A stretch of DNA of 64,000 nucleotides from PALSA-1355 sp035496575 (GCA_035496575.1 DATJEN010000195.1:3324-67323), one strand, 5' to 3'; positions 41,021 through 50,880 are shown, counted from the first letter of the stretch. A program made the numbers and translations. The notes: generated from the letters alone by a model not told the origin.

Positions 41021-41686
41021 ATGGAACGCAAGCGCCTGACCAGAGAAGCACAATCTGCAAATGGGGCTTTGGGGTATTTGGTCTTTGCGCTAGCAATGTT
41101 AGCCGCACTGGCGACGGGAGCTAGCGCCCGGGCTCAGGCGCCGCCGCCCAAGATCGAGACGTTTCTCAAGCGCTGCGAAACCAACCGCCGAGGCCGCATC
41201 CTGGAGCTAGAGCACACGTTGCGTCGTTTGCGGCATCAGGCTCAATCGGCTCAAGTTGTCGCGCAAACTCGACAGTTGCAAGACGAGCTGCGGTTGCTCC
41301 GTGCGAACCAGGACCTTCTGATTCCCACGCTTGCCTATCCGCCGGAAAAAGGCGCGATGGGACGCTTGCCGGAGCTGACCTTCCACGTGGACGAAGTCCT
41401 CCCGCCCGACTTGCTGCTCGGCAGGAGCAATTTCCTGGTTGGCCTGGGCTCGGTGCAGCGGTTCCAGTTCCGTCCAGAAAAAGTGCATGAGCGGGCGGTC
41501 TTCTTTATCACGGGGGTTGATGCCCAGAAATACACGGCGGGGGGCGATATCCAGCTTCCCGAGACCTTTGAGGTCGTCGAACAGCGCTCATATCGCACAG
41601 CGGATGGCCGCCCCGGGCGGGCTTGGGTCCTCAAAGTTGCGGACATGAGTCAGGTTTATCGCTACTTCCGGCAGAATCGGAACTAG
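41021..41686 (+). CDS. Exported hypothetical protein with coiled coil
   Basis: The product is 221 residues. A signal or anchor helix (GYLVFALAMLAALATGASARAQA) is followed by a coiled coil at about 52-95 (RRGRILELEHTLRRLRHQAQ, TRQLQDELRLLRANQ) and a beta-rich domain (RLPELTFHVDEVLPPDLLLG, FRPEKVHERAVFFITGVD, RAWVLKVADMSQVYRYF). No family was recognised. It is 235 bases before the LuxR-type regulator on the same strand. Confidence 0.6.
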   Translation: MERKRLTREAQSANGALGYLVFALAMLAALATGASARAQAPPPKIETFLKRCETNRRGRILELEHTLRRLRHQAQSAQVVAQTRQLQDELRLLRANQDLLIPTLAYPPEKGAMGRLPELTFHVDEVLPPDLLLGRSNFLVGLGSVQRFQFRPEKVHERAVFFITGVDAQKYTAGGDIQLPETFEVVEQRSYRTADGRPGRAWVLKVADMSQVYRYFRQNRN

Positions 41687-41921
41687 CGAAAGCTGCGGCT
41701 ATCTAATAACTTAAGCTATCTAGTCAACGACACAGGCAGCTTGCGTCGCCGGGCGGCGCGATGTTTGCACCGTCAGGGGGTCGGGTTGCCCGCCCAAAAG
41801 ACTGCCTAGGTTGTCTCGGATTCAGCCGTTTCAAATCCCATAAGCCTGCCGAATCAGGGCCTTGGTCGGCATGCAGCGGGAAACAAGCTGAGGCGCGGGC
41901 CAAGCGCACCGCGAGACATTC

Positions 41922-42554
41922 ATGCCGATCAAGTTGCTGATAGCCGACGACCACGAGGTCGTTCGTTCGGGCCTGAAGAGCCTGCTGTCGAGCACCGACA
42001 TCAAGATCGTGGCCGAAGCCTCGACGGGAGAGCAAGCCGTACGACTGGCGCTCAAGAATGAGCCAGACGTCGTGCTCATGGACATCCGCATGCCCGAGGG
42101 GGATGGACTGAATGCCCTGGGGCGAATCAAGTTGGACCGGCCCGCAATGCCGATCCTGATGTTCTCAACGTACGACAATCCCACGTACGTTGCGCGCGCC
42201 GTCGCCTTGGGCGCGAGTGGATTTCTACTCAAGGGAATCTCTGGCGAGAAATTGATCGAAGCCATTCGCGCCGCCGCGGCGGGTGAGACCGCCTGGACGC
42301 GCGACGAGCTGCGGCGGGTCACCGGAGCGCTCGCCACTCCCCGGCTGGCGGCCGACGTCGAAGTGCCACTCACACAGCGCGAAAGTGAGGTCTTGCGCCA
42401 ATTGGCGTTCGGACTCACCAATAAAGAGATCGCGCTGGCTCTGCACATCAGCTATGAGACGGTGAAGGAGCACGTGCAGCACATCTTGCGGAAGATCGGG
42501 GTCTCTGATCGCACGCAGGCCGCCGTGTGGGCCGTGCGCAAGGGTCTCGTATAA
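41922..42554 (+). CDS. NarL/LuxR-family response regulator
   Basis: The product is 210 residues. The receiver domain (1-120) has the acidic pocket LLIADDHEVVRSG, the phospho-acceptor Asp in VVLMDIRMPEGDG, the switch Ser in MFSTYD and Lys in GFLLKG. The C-terminal helix-turn-helix is LTQRESEVLRQLAFGLTNKEIALALHISYETVKEHVQHILRKIG. No histidine kinase adjoins, so the partner is unknown. It binds DNA as a dimer after phosphorylation. Confidence 0.93.
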   Translation: MPIKLLIADDHEVVRSGLKSLLSSTDIKIVAEASTGEQAVRLALKNEPDVVLMDIRMPEGDGLNALGRIKLDRPAMPILMFSTYDNPTYVARAVALGASGFLLKGISGEKLIEAIRAAAAGETAWTRDELRRVTGALATPRLAADVEVPLTQRESEVLRQLAFGLTNKEIALALHISYETVKEHVQHILRKIGVSDRTQAAVWAVRKGLV

Positions 42555-42683
42555 ATCGCGCGCGGGGCTCCTGGAACGGCTCGCACTGCGATGCCGGCGA
42601 TTAGGCCAATTGCCGAGCGTCATGCCCGCCACGATAATGCCCAGACAGTCGTGTTCCATTTGGAAATCTGTCGGCGGCCTGTC

Positions 42684-44036
42684 GTGGCAAAATCAACCGA
42701 TATCCACATCTGCTCCGCCACTGCGCGCACCGAGACAATTGGCTACCGAACCCTGATGAAGTTCGGCGGCCGAGTCGTCACGGATGCCATGTTGTTGGAA
42801 GTTGAAGTTGAAGTGGAATCGCGCTCGGGCACTCGCGCGACCGGCGCCGGGTCGATGCCCGTGGGGAACGCTTGGGCCTGGCCTAGTGCCCGCATCAGCT
42901 CGACCGAAACGCTGGCCGCTATGCGCCAATTCGGCGAGGCAGCCGTGCTGCAGGCGAACGAGTACAAAGATTTCGGTCACCCACTCGATTTGACCAAAGC
43001 CCTCGAGCGCGGGCATGAGCGGATCGCCGTCGATGTCGCCAAACGAGCTGGCCTGGTCGAGCCCATGCCGCGGCTCGCACAGCTCGTCGCCGCGAGTCCG
43101 CTGGAAGCAGCCATACACGATGCCTTCGGCAAGGTACACGGGCGAAACTCTTACAACCTGCTTGGACCCGAATGGGTGAGCGCCGACCTGGGGCACTATC
43201 TCTCGCCTGACTTTCAGGGTGAGTATTTGGATCGATACACGCTGAGGCAGCCCAAGGCTCGCATGCCGCTCTATCACCTGGTTGGAGCGCTCGATCCTCT
43301 CGAGCCGGCGGACGTTCGCGAGCCGGTGGGCGACGGCTTGCCCGAGACGCTTGGCGATTGGATCCTTGCCGACGAGCTAACGCATCTGAAAATCAAACTC
43401 GCCGGCGATGATCTGGCCTGGGATGTCCAGCGAGTGGTGTCCGTCGAGCGCGCGGCAGCCGCCACACAACAGAAGCGAGGTTGTCGCCAGTGGCACTACT
43501 CGCTCGACTTCAACGAAAAATGCCAGAACGTCGAGTACATTCTCGATTTTCTGGGCCAGGTAAAGGAGCGCGCCCCGACGGCATTCGACCGCGTGCAATA
43601 TATCGAGCAGCCCACGCATCGCGATCTCGCGGCCCATCCCGAAAACCGAATGCACGCGGCCGCCAAGATCAAGCCGGTGGTGATCGACGAGTCGCTCGTC
43701 GATTTCGAAAGCCTGCTCCTGTGCCGCGAGCTGGGCTACACCGGCGTGGCCCTTAAGACGTGCAAAGGACATAGCGAGGCCCTGCTGATGGGTGCTGCCG
43801 CGCAGAAGTTCGGCATGTTTCTATGCGTGCAGGACCTGACCTGCCCGGGCCGGTCCTTCCTGCACTCGGCGAGTTTGGCAGCGCGACTGCCCACGGTTGC
43901 CGCTATCGAAGGCAACGCGCGTCAATACTGCCCGGCGGGAAACGACGGCTGGCGCGAGCGCTACCCCGGCATGTTTCGCGTGCAGAATGGCACGATTGAG
44001 ACCAGGCTATTGGCCGGCGTGGGCCTCGGATTCTGA
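42684..44036 (+). CDS. Enolase-superfamily (mandelate racemase/muconate lactonizing-like) protein
   Basis: The product is about 450 residues from GTG 42684; an in-frame ATG at 42591 would add 31 residues that do not look like the family. The capping domain includes GYRTLMKFGGRVVTDAMLLEVEVEVESRSG. The barrel has LKIKLAGDDLAWDVQRV (Lys of the KxK type), HYSLDFNEKCQNVEYILDFL (Asp), IEQPTHRDL (Glu), VVIDESLVDFESLL (Asp-Glu) and VALKTCKGHSEALL (Lys). Such metal-dependent enzymes abstract an alpha proton from a carboxylate, often a sugar acid. The substrate cannot be told. Confidence 0.82.
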   Translation: MAKSTDIHICSATARTETIGYRTLMKFGGRVVTDAMLLEVEVEVESRSGTRATGAGSMPVGNAWAWPSARISSTETLAAMRQFGEAAVLQANEYKDFGHPLDLTKALERGHERIAVDVAKRAGLVEPMPRLAQLVAASPLEAAIHDAFGKVHGRNSYNLLGPEWVSADLGHYLSPDFQGEYLDRYTLRQPKARMPLYHLVGALDPLEPADVREPVGDGLPETLGDWILADELTHLKIKLAGDDLAWDVQRVVSVERAAAATQQKRGCRQWHYSLDFNEKCQNVEYILDFLGQVKERAPTAFDRVQYIEQPTHRDLAAHPENRMHAAAKIKPVVIDESLVDFESLLLCRELGYTGVALKTCKGHSEALLMGAAAQKFGMFLCVQDLTCPGRSFLHSASLAARLPTVAAIEGNARQYCPAGNDGWRERYPGMFRVQNGTIETRLLAGVGLGF

Positions 44037-44054
44037 AGGCGCGCGCCAGCGCGC

Positions 44055-44888
44055 TTACTTGATCCGGCAGTGCTCGAGCAGTTCGCCGGCCGCCATCACG
44101 TAGCTGACATAGAAGGGCCCGAACTCGGCGTAGCGTGCGCTCGCCTCATCGAACCGCATGCGGTAGACAATCTCTTTCAGGAATTCAGGATTGCGCGCCC
44201 AAAGCGTCACGCCCCATTCCCAGTCGTCGAAGCCCAGTGCGACGGTGATGAGCTGCGTGACCTTGCCTCCAAAAGTCATGCCCGTGCGGCCGTGCTCGGC
44301 CATCAAGCGGCTGCGCGCTTCAAAATCCAACAGAAACCAGTTTTCTCCCACTTTGCGCTTCTTGTTCATGGGATAGAAGCAAGTGGTGGGCCAGGGCGGA
44401 AAGTCGGGCGTCAGGCGTTGCCGGCGCATCATGGTTTCGCGGCTTTCGTACGCCTTCAGCTTGGCCTGGTAGGCGGGTCCCTGCGGATTCTCGCCTTCTT
44501 CGACGAGCCGCTTGCCATACTGCTCGACGGTCGGCACGTATTCCGAAACTTCCGTGACCGAAACGAACGAATATGTTGGCACGAGCGCGCGACCTAGCGG
44601 CCCAGCCATCAATCGCTGATGCACGCTATCGATCACCAAGGGATCGGCGTCGAGCAGCATCAGGCCGAAATCCGCCTTGTGCCCGCTCACGGCCGAGACT
44701 TGCAACCGCGCCGGGACTCCGCTGCCGGCTGGGTCGAGTGTCGCGATAAATTGCTCGCGGCCTGCGGCCCGCTCGGCCGGCCCGAGTTGCTCGAGCGCCT
44801 GCCGATCGAAGCGGTAAAACAAGTGGCTGCAATGCCACCCTTCACTGGGCTTTAGCGACACTTCCGCATCTGCAGGCGCACGACTCAT
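44055..44888 (-). CDS. hemQ: Coproheme decarboxylase/chlorite dismutase-family protein
   Basis: The product is 277 residues. It has the HemQ pattern: SEGWHCSHLFYRFDR, HKADFGLMLLDADP, SFVSVTEVSEY, then TCFYPMNKKRKVGENWFLLDFE with the key Tyr of YPMxK, and RLMAEHGRTGMTFGGKVTQLITVALGFDDWEWGVTLWA with the proximal His. HemQ removes two propionates from coproheme in the coproporphyrin-dependent heme route. It is convergent with the enolase-superfamily gene, 18 bases apart. Confidence 0.88.
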   Translation of the reverse strand: MSRAPADAEVSLKPSEGWHCSHLFYRFDRQALEQLGPAERAAGREQFIATLDPAGSGVPARLQVSAVSGHKADFGLMLLDADPLVIDSVHQRLMAGPLGRALVPTYSFVSVTEVSEYVPTVEQYGKRLVEEGENPQGPAYQAKLKAYESRETMMRRQRLTPDFPPWPTTCFYPMNKKRKVGENWFLLDFEARSRLMAEHGRTGMTFGGKVTQLITVALGFDDWEWGVTLWARNPEFLKEIVYRMRFDEASARYAEFGPFYVSYVMAAGELLEHCRIK

Positions 44889-45017
44889 CCGGCTGGGTCC
44901 TCGAGGCTACATGAGACGTGCGACCATGGGGTAGGAATAGCGATCGCACTAGCGTGCAATGATAGGGCACGCCCGCTGGGAATGGCAACGGGCGGCGTCG
45001 AGTGCGCGGGCGGTGGA

Positions 45018-45491
45018 TCAACTCGCCGCCGCGGCCAGGTCGCCGGCAAGCCGCAGCAAGACCTCGCGCGTGACCTGTGCCGGAATCACTTCGCGCACCT
45101 GGCCGGCGGGCCGCGAATAGCGAGTAAGAACGAGCTCTCCGCGTTTCGCGACCAGCAACTCGTAGTAAGTAGTGCGCTCCGGCGTCTTTTGAGGCGGGTT
45201 GGAGCGAAGCTGGACCACGTCCGCGTCGTGCTCGATCGGCCGAATCGGCTCGAGCAGGTAATTCAACTTCGCGGCCAGCGATTCGGCCAGCTTCTTGAGT
45301 TGATCGCCGCTGCGCGCCGCGAGCGCGGGGCTCTGCACGCTCAGAGTCGAGAAAGCGCAAGCCAAGGTGTCGAGCGCCACAAGTCGGCAGTTCAGAGAGA
45401 CGCCGCCCGCGGAAGCTTCCAGCGTGTGTTCTCCGCTCGAAAACTGCGAGAGGACGGCCATTTCTTGTTCTAGTTTTGCAATGATGTTCAT
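45018..45491 (-). CDS. Small protein in the SpoVR operon, unknown function
   Basis: The product is 157 residues (MNIIAKLEQEMAVLSQFSSG). It has beta-strand-like stretches (HTLEASAGGVSLNCRLVALD), a helix (DQLKKLAESLAAKLNYLLEP) and a second beta segment (TYYELLVAKRGELVLTRYSR). Its ATG overlaps the spoVR stop by four bases (ATGA), so it is translationally coupled to spoVR and is a real member of the module. No cysteines needed for metal binding and no membrane segment are seen. Possibly a regulator or chaperone of the PrkA-YeaH-SpoVR system. Confidence 0.65.
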   Translation of the reverse strand: MNIIAKLEQEMAVLSQFSSGEHTLEASAGGVSLNCRLVALDTLACAFSTLSVQSPALAARSGDQLKKLAESLAAKLNYLLEPIRPIEHDADVVQLRSNPPQKTPERTTYYELLVAKRGELVLTRYSRPAGQVREVIPAQVTREVLLRLAGDLAAAAS

Positions 45492-47014
45492 GACTGCGCG
45501 TCTCCGCTCTTCTCGGTGGTGTGCTGGCTGCCGTCGTACGACAGGACGGTGCGCGTGCCATCCAACACGGTTTCAATGTGGATGGGGCGTCGCCACAGCC
45601 GATGCAAATTCACCAGCGTGTCCAGTGCATAGTTGGTCTTCAGTTCGACACCGCTGAAGCGATGTTCGAGGAATAGCTCGCCACGATTCTTGTAGTTGCC
45701 GTCGCGCACGGCGATGATCGGCCGGCCGACGTTCGTCAAGCTGAACAGCAATTGCTGCTTCACCTTCGGAAACGCGCGGCTTTCAATTTCGTACGCGTCG
45801 CTCGAGGGGTTGTAGCCGAAGGAAAACAGCTTGTACTCGCGGCAGAACTCGAGCGTCAAAAACTCATCGATGAACGTCAGATCATTGTGGATCTTGCGAA
45901 CTTCGAAAATCTTTTCTCGCCCGAGTCCCGCCTTGGTGTCCCAATTAGATTTCTTGCCGCGGTCGTCGCACTCTTCGTATTCCTTGCCGAAGCGCCCCTT
46001 GTTCCAGCGATCTTCGATATCGCGGTAGAGCTCGATTCCAAGTTTGTACGGATTGAGCTTGTTGGGCGAAGTTGCCAGCGTGCCGGAGTGATGGTCGCAA
46101 TAGTTGACGACGTCCCCCGGCTCCAGGCCCTGCCGCGTCATGATGGTCGAATGCCAATAGCTGGCCCAACCCTCGTTCATGATCTTGGTCTGCGCTTGCG
46201 GCGCGAAGTAATACGCCTCATCGCGAATAATCGAGAGCACGTCCAGTTGCCACGGCTGCAAGGGCGCGTTTTCGAGGATGAACAGCATGACGTCCTGCAT
46301 CGGCTCGGCCGGGAATTGCGCCTCCTTGTCTTTTTCCTGGCGGCGCCGCTCCAATTCGGCCTCCAGCACGTGCGGAGGATTGACGTACGGATCCATGTAG
46401 TGCTTGGACTCGAAGCGGCCGGCCGTGGGCGGCTCGTTGACGTGGTCGGCTCCCCGATTGAAGTCGTACTTGTTGCGGTCTTCGAATCGCTTCACGAACG
46501 GCGAATGGATGTCGATCAAGTCCTCGATGCTCAGGCAGGCGTCGATGAAGACTTCGACCTCTTCGACTCCGAACCGGTCCATGTACCGTCGGATGCGATT
46601 GCCGTGATTAGCCATCTCGTCCATCATCTTGCGGTCGGTCTGGCTGAACCAATAGTTGTTCTTGAAGAAGTCGCAATGACCGTACACGAGCGCCATCACC
46701 AGCTTTTGGTCGACCTGGCCGTTGGAGCGCATCAGGTACGCATAGCAAGGATTGTTGTTGATGACGAGCTCGTAGATTTTCTGCAGCCCGTAGGTGTATC
46801 CCTTGGAGAGCTGCTCGTACTCCATGCCGAAGCGCCAGTGCGGATAGCGCGTCGGGAAGCCGCCGTACGCGGCGACCGCGTTTAGCTGGTCGGCATCGAC
46901 GAGTTCGAAAACGGTCGGATAGAAATCCAACTTGTAATCGCGCGCATAGCCCTCGATGCGGCGCTGGATGTCTGCCAGATCGGCCGGCAGCGGTTCGAAC
47001 CCGATGGTTGCCAT
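45488..47014 (-). CDS. SpoVR family protein
   Basis: The product is 508 residues, close to E. coli YcgB (about 510). Typical stretches are RYPHWRFGMEYEQLSKGYTYGLQKIYELVINNNPCYAYL, YGHCDFFKNNYWF, NEGWASYWHSTIMTRQGL (His and Glu residues suggest metal binding) and LTFIDEFLTLEFCREYKLFSFGY. SpoVR proteins are linked to spore cortex formation in Bacillus and to stationary-phase stress in enterobacteria. It is 7 bases after the YeaH gene, in the same operon. Confidence 0.94.
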   Translation of the reverse strand: MATIGFEPLPADLADIQRRIEGYARDYKLDFYPTVFELVDADQLNAVAAYGGFPTRYPHWRFGMEYEQLSKGYTYGLQKIYELVINNNPCYAYLMRSNGQVDQKLVMALVYGHCDFFKNNYWFSQTDRKMMDEMANHGNRIRRYMDRFGVEEVEVFIDACLSIEDLIDIHSPFVKRFEDRNKYDFNRGADHVNEPPTAGRFESKHYMDPYVNPPHVLEAELERRRQEKDKEAQFPAEPMQDVMLFILENAPLQPWQLDVLSIIRDEAYYFAPQAQTKIMNEGWASYWHSTIMTRQGLEPGDVVNYCDHHSGTLATSPNKLNPYKLGIELYRDIEDRWNKGRFGKEYEECDDRGKKSNWDTKAGLGREKIFEVRKIHNDLTFIDEFLTLEFCREYKLFSFGYNPSSDAYEIESRAFPKVKQQLLFSLTNVGRPIIAVRDGNYKNRGELFLEHRFSGVELKTNYALDTLVNLHRLWRRPIHIETVLDGTRTVLSYDGSQHTTEKSGDAQS

Positions 47015-47021
47015 GTCGCCC

Positions 47022-48125
47022 TTACACTCCCTTGCCTAGGAATTTCTTGAGACAAGGGTAAATCGCTTCTTTGTTTTCGATCTCCGCCAGCACCAGCTTG
47101 GGCGAGCCTTCCGCAAAACCATGCTCGAGCGAGCGGATGTACTCGCCGCTGCCATAGGGGCTTTCCACCTGCCCGTAGCAAAACAGGTTGACTTGCGGCA
47201 GCAGGCCTTCGCGCAAAAGCTGCAGACTTTTTTCGTTGTCCTCTCCCCAGTTGTCGCCGTCCGAGAACTGGAAGCAATAAACGTTCCATTCGCTGGGGGG
47301 AAACTGGCGAGTAATCAAGTCGGCGCACACGTGGTAAGCAGAGCTGATCCGCGTCCCGCCGCTTTCGCGCGTGTGGTAGAAGGTTTCCTCGTCAACTTCC
47401 TTGGCGGCCGCGTCGTGGATGATGTACCGCCGCTCGACTCCGACGTATTGGCTGCGCAGCCAGGTATCGAGCCAAAACGAAGCTGTCCGCACGATGGCTT
47501 TCTGCTCGTCGGTCATCGAGCCGGACACGTCCATCATGTAGATCAATACCGCGTTGGCTTCCGGCAGATCGATCTCGCTCCAAGCCCGGTAGCGCTTGTC
47601 GTCTCGGATCGGGACGATGCGCGGCCGGTCGGGCACGTAGCTGCTGGACGAGATTTGCCGCCGCAGGGCTTCCATGTACGTGCGTTTGAAATGCCGGAGC
47701 GACTCGGGGCCGCTGCGGCGGATGCTTGAATAGCGAGCCTTGCGATGCTCGATATTGGCCTTGCCCTTGGGCTCGATGCGAGGCAGCTCGAGCTCTTCGC
47801 CCAGGATGACGGCCAACTCCTCGAGCGAGACGTCGACCTCGAGGATGTGGGCGCCGGGATCGGAGCCCGCCTGCCCGGTGCCATCGGAGGAATCGCCCGC
47901 GGAACCGATGGGAGTGCCTTCCTCGCCATCGCCCTGGCCGACGCCGCCCGAGCCGTTCTTGCCGTAGCGGAAGTGCGGGACATCCAGTTGCGGGAGAGGA
48001 ATGCTGACCAGATCGCGACCTTTGCGGCCGATCAGCTCGCCGTGCGTCACATACTTCCGCAGATTCTGGCGAATCTTGCCCCGCACGATCTGCTTAAAGC
48101 GGGACAAGTCGTGCTCGATTCTCAT
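47022..48125 (-). CDS. YeaH/YhbH family protein (DUF444)
   Basis: The product is 367 residues. It starts IEHDLSRFKQIVRGKIRQNLRKYV, has a Gly/Asp-rich linker (about 70-105), and a von Willebrand A-like domain with the MIDAS pattern DVSGSMTDEQKA and TRISSAYHVC. YeaH partners with the PrkA kinase (YeaG) in stress and nitrogen-starvation responses. It lies 123 bases after the prkA stop and 7 before spoVR. Confidence 0.93.
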   Translation of the reverse strand: MRIEHDLSRFKQIVRGKIRQNLRKYVTHGELIGRKGRDLVSIPLPQLDVPHFRYGKNGSGGVGQGDGEEGTPIGSAGDSSDGTGQAGSDPGAHILEVDVSLEELAVILGEELELPRIEPKGKANIEHRKARYSSIRRSGPESLRHFKRTYMEALRRQISSSSYVPDRPRIVPIRDDKRYRAWSEIDLPEANAVLIYMMDVSGSMTDEQKAIVRTASFWLDTWLRSQYVGVERRYIIHDAAAKEVDEETFYHTRESGGTRISSAYHVCADLITRQFPPSEWNVYCFQFSDGDNWGEDNEKSLQLLREGLLPQVNLFCYGQVESPYGSGEYIRSLEHGFAEGSPKLVLAEIENKEAIYPCLKKFLGKGV

Positions 48126-48248
48126 GAGCCCCTTCCCCGTACGTCGTTCGCGCTCTCGGTGCTATCGGCGGCGCTAAGGTTGCTTGGCGTCGCCGCGAGC
48201 AAAGATGCTGGCCACGTAGTTCAGCTCGTCCGACGCGCTCTCGTCGTC

Positions 48249-50213
48249 TTATCCGTAGTCGCGGATCAAGCGATGCTTGACCACGTCGATTTTTGCTTGC
48301 GTGTCCGCGTCAACCACCTTCGAAACCAGGCTGGTCAACTTGATGGAGTCTTTCTGGTCTTCAAACAGTTTGAGCTCGAGCGCCTTGTACAGCCGTTCGT
48401 TCGTCTTGTAGTTGAAGGTGCGGCCGTCGATCGACAAGGCGCCGATGTAGTTCATGATTTCGCGGCGGAAATCGTCTTTGCGGCTTTCTGGAATATCGAT
48501 CTTCTGCTCGATCGAGCGCATCAGTCGTTCGTCGGGCTCTTGATACTGGCCCGTGAAGCTGTTTTTGACCTTTTCGCGCTGCGTATAGGCTTTGACGTTG
48601 TCGATATAGTTGCCGCATAGGCGTTTCAGCGCGTCGTCGTCGGCCGCGATCGCGCGTTGGACTTCGTTCTTCACGATGTTTTCGTACTCCTCTTTCACCA
48701 CGCCCAACAGCTCGCGGTACTTGGTCCGTTGCTCGTCGCTGGTGATCAGCGTGTGGTGTTTCAAGCCGGCGTCGAGCTCGTTGAGCACCATGAAGGGGTT
48801 GATTGACTTGGAATCGGGGTGCGCAACCAGCGCGTTTGAGATCTTGTCCTGCACATAGCGGGGCGAAATGCCGTGCATGCCCTCGTTCGTGGTTTGCTCG
48901 CGCAGTTCCTTGATGTTGTCTTCGGTGAAGCCCGGCAAAGTTTTGCCGTTGTAGAGCTTGAGTTTTTGCAGCAGGCTCAACCCCGCGTTCTTGGGTTCTT
49001 CCAGCCGCGTCAAGATGGCCCACATGGCCGCCATTTCAATGGTGTGCGGGGCAATGTGCTTGCCGAGCACGGTCTGACGGTTGTAGTCCTTCTCGTAGAT
49101 CTTGATTTCGTCCGCCAAGACCGTGACATACGGAACGTCGATACGCACCGTGCGGTCGCGCAGAGCTTCCATGAACTCGTTGCCCTGCAGTCGGCGATAT
49201 TCCGGCTCGTTCGTATGACCCAAAATGACTTCGTCGATATCGGTCTGCGCGAACTTCTTGGGTTTCACCTTGTGTTCCTGGCTGGCGCCCAGCAGGTCGT
49301 ACAAGAACGCCACGTCGAGCTTGAGCACCTCCACGAATTCGATGACGCCACGGTTGGCGATATTGAACTCGCCGTCGAAATTGAACGCGCGCGGATCGCT
49401 ATCGCTGCCGTACTCGGCGATCTTGCGGTAATTGATGTCGCCCGTCAGCTCCGTGGAATCCTGGTTCTTTTCGTCCTTCGGCTGGAACGTGCCGATGCCG
49501 ATGCGATCCTTCTCGCTCAAGATCAAGCGCTTCACGCGCACATCCTGGATGACGCGCGTCCAGTCGCCTTCGTATTGCCGCAACAGGTCGCTGTACACGT
49601 AACGGCAGAACGGGCAGAGCTCGCCGCGAACCTTGACCCGGTACTCGTCCGCCGCGATATCGGCATTCAAGCCATCCAAAACGTCCTTGCGAAAGCGCTC
49701 CGGGATCATGTGCAGCGGCTCTTCGTTCATCGGGCACCACTGCACGCCGTCGCCGGTGGCCCAGCCGAGCGAATAAAGCGCGCCGGCGTCTTTGGCGCTA
49801 TAGCGCTCCAGGCCCTTTTTGAGCAATCGGGCAATCGTGCTCTTGCTGCTCCCCACCGGGCCATGCAGCAGCAGCACGCGTTTTTCAATGCCATAGCCTT
49901 GGGCGGCGCTCTTGAAGGCGTTCACCAAGGACCATAGGGGCGCATCCAGCCCGAAGACGGCGTCGCGGCCGTGGTCCTCGGGATCGGTGAAGAAAACATA
50001 GCGGACGCGGCGTTCGCGGAGTTCTTCGTAGGTCTCGATACCGTAGGCGGTAATCATGTCGTACACGCGCTCAAAGGCATTGCGCGTGACGCGTGGATTG
50101 GCGCGCACGATGTCCAAGTATTCTTCGAAGGTGCCTTCCCAGTTCTTGCGCCGAAATTGATCGAGATCCTGGCGCTTGGCTACGAGCGAAATGATCTCTC
50201 GTCCGCTCAGCAT
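48249..50213 (-). CDS. prkA: PrkA/YeaG-type serine protein kinase (AAA-like)
   Basis: The product is 654 residues from ATG 50213, with GGAGGA upstream. The N-terminal AAA domain has Walker A LLLHGPVGSSKST (118-126). Characteristic PrkA stretches are YSLGWATGDGVQWCPMNEEPLHMIPE, ELCPFCRYVYSDLL, GIGTFQPKDEKNQDSTELTGDINYRKI, ANRGVIEFVEVLKL and TDIDEVILGHTNEPEY. The C-terminal region (from about 400) is the kinase-like part. It heads the prkA-yeaH-spoVR operon. The protein is cytosolic. Confidence 0.95.
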   Translation of the reverse strand: MLSGREIISLVAKRQDLDQFRRKNWEGTFEEYLDIVRANPRVTRNAFERVYDMITAYGIETYEELRERRVRYVFFTDPEDHGRDAVFGLDAPLWSLVNAFKSAAQGYGIEKRVLLLHGPVGSSKSTIARLLKKGLERYSAKDAGALYSLGWATGDGVQWCPMNEEPLHMIPERFRKDVLDGLNADIAADEYRVKVRGELCPFCRYVYSDLLRQYEGDWTRVIQDVRVKRLILSEKDRIGIGTFQPKDEKNQDSTELTGDINYRKIAEYGSDSDPRAFNFDGEFNIANRGVIEFVEVLKLDVAFLYDLLGASQEHKVKPKKFAQTDIDEVILGHTNEPEYRRLQGNEFMEALRDRTVRIDVPYVTVLADEIKIYEKDYNRQTVLGKHIAPHTIEMAAMWAILTRLEEPKNAGLSLLQKLKLYNGKTLPGFTEDNIKELREQTTNEGMHGISPRYVQDKISNALVAHPDSKSINPFMVLNELDAGLKHHTLITSDEQRTKYRELLGVVKEEYENIVKNEVQRAIAADDDALKRLCGNYIDNVKAYTQREKVKNSFTGQYQEPDERLMRSIEQKIDIPESRKDDFRREIMNYIGALSIDGRTFNYKTNERLYKALELKLFEDQKDSIKLTSLVSKVVDADTQAKIDVVKHRLIRDYG

Positions 50214-50880
50214 AAGTCGTCCTCCGCGGGGCAAAGGCCCGAGTGCACGCCGCTTTGCCTTGACCGGCCCCTGACCGTCAGGAAGCCGGAGCAAGGAACT
50301 CGTCCTCTTGCGAGGATTCGCCCTAGTGTTAGTTGCCGCCGGCCTGGCCTCCGTTTCCAATGTCTCCCCTCGGTCTACACCCCGGACGGGGCGCGCGTTG
50401 CGGGCGCGCTACAGGTGGGGTCATATCGACCGCGCACGGTTCGATGCGCGCAGCGGCAAACGCCACTGGCTATCAACACGTGAGCGAGACGGAGAGAATT
50501 GGAAAAGAACGCGCTAGGCGAGGCGGGCAGCAGCTAATCTCGTCATCAGCTTGAAAATCGAACGTCCGACCTCCCTGTTCGAACCGTCCTGGGCTGTCAT
50601 CTCCAAGTATGCTTCGTAATTCGAGTCCCTTCAATATCGATTCCAAGCCAAGTCGCGACGTCTGGCTGAATTCCGCGAAATCGATATGCAAACCGAATGC
50701 CGAGATTTCAGATCGAAGCGAAGGCGCCCGAATTGTCGCAATCTCGGAATGATTTGAAAGCGCGGCCCAGGTTGCATCCCCGTTTGAACGAGCTTTGTCC
50801 GTAGCCCTTCCAGGTTCGTGACTTTCTGCGGGCCAATACGCCCGCAACTCGACCAATTTCGGCCGAACAGCAAGCGCGAG
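50214..50880. other. Long intergenic stretch with possible eroded gene
   Basis: About 670 bases. Between 50473 and 50856 (minus strand) a TTG-initiated frame of 127 codons reads plausibly (for example ISAFGLHIDFAEFSQTSRLG), and another minus-strand frame at 50631-50873 also looks partly coding (KVTNLEGLRTKLVQTGMQPG). Two partial frames suggest a frameshifted remnant rather than a live gene. The segment 50600-50760 is less GC-rich than its neighbours. The prkA promoter should lie in 50214-50400 but was not pinpointed. Confidence 0.3.
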
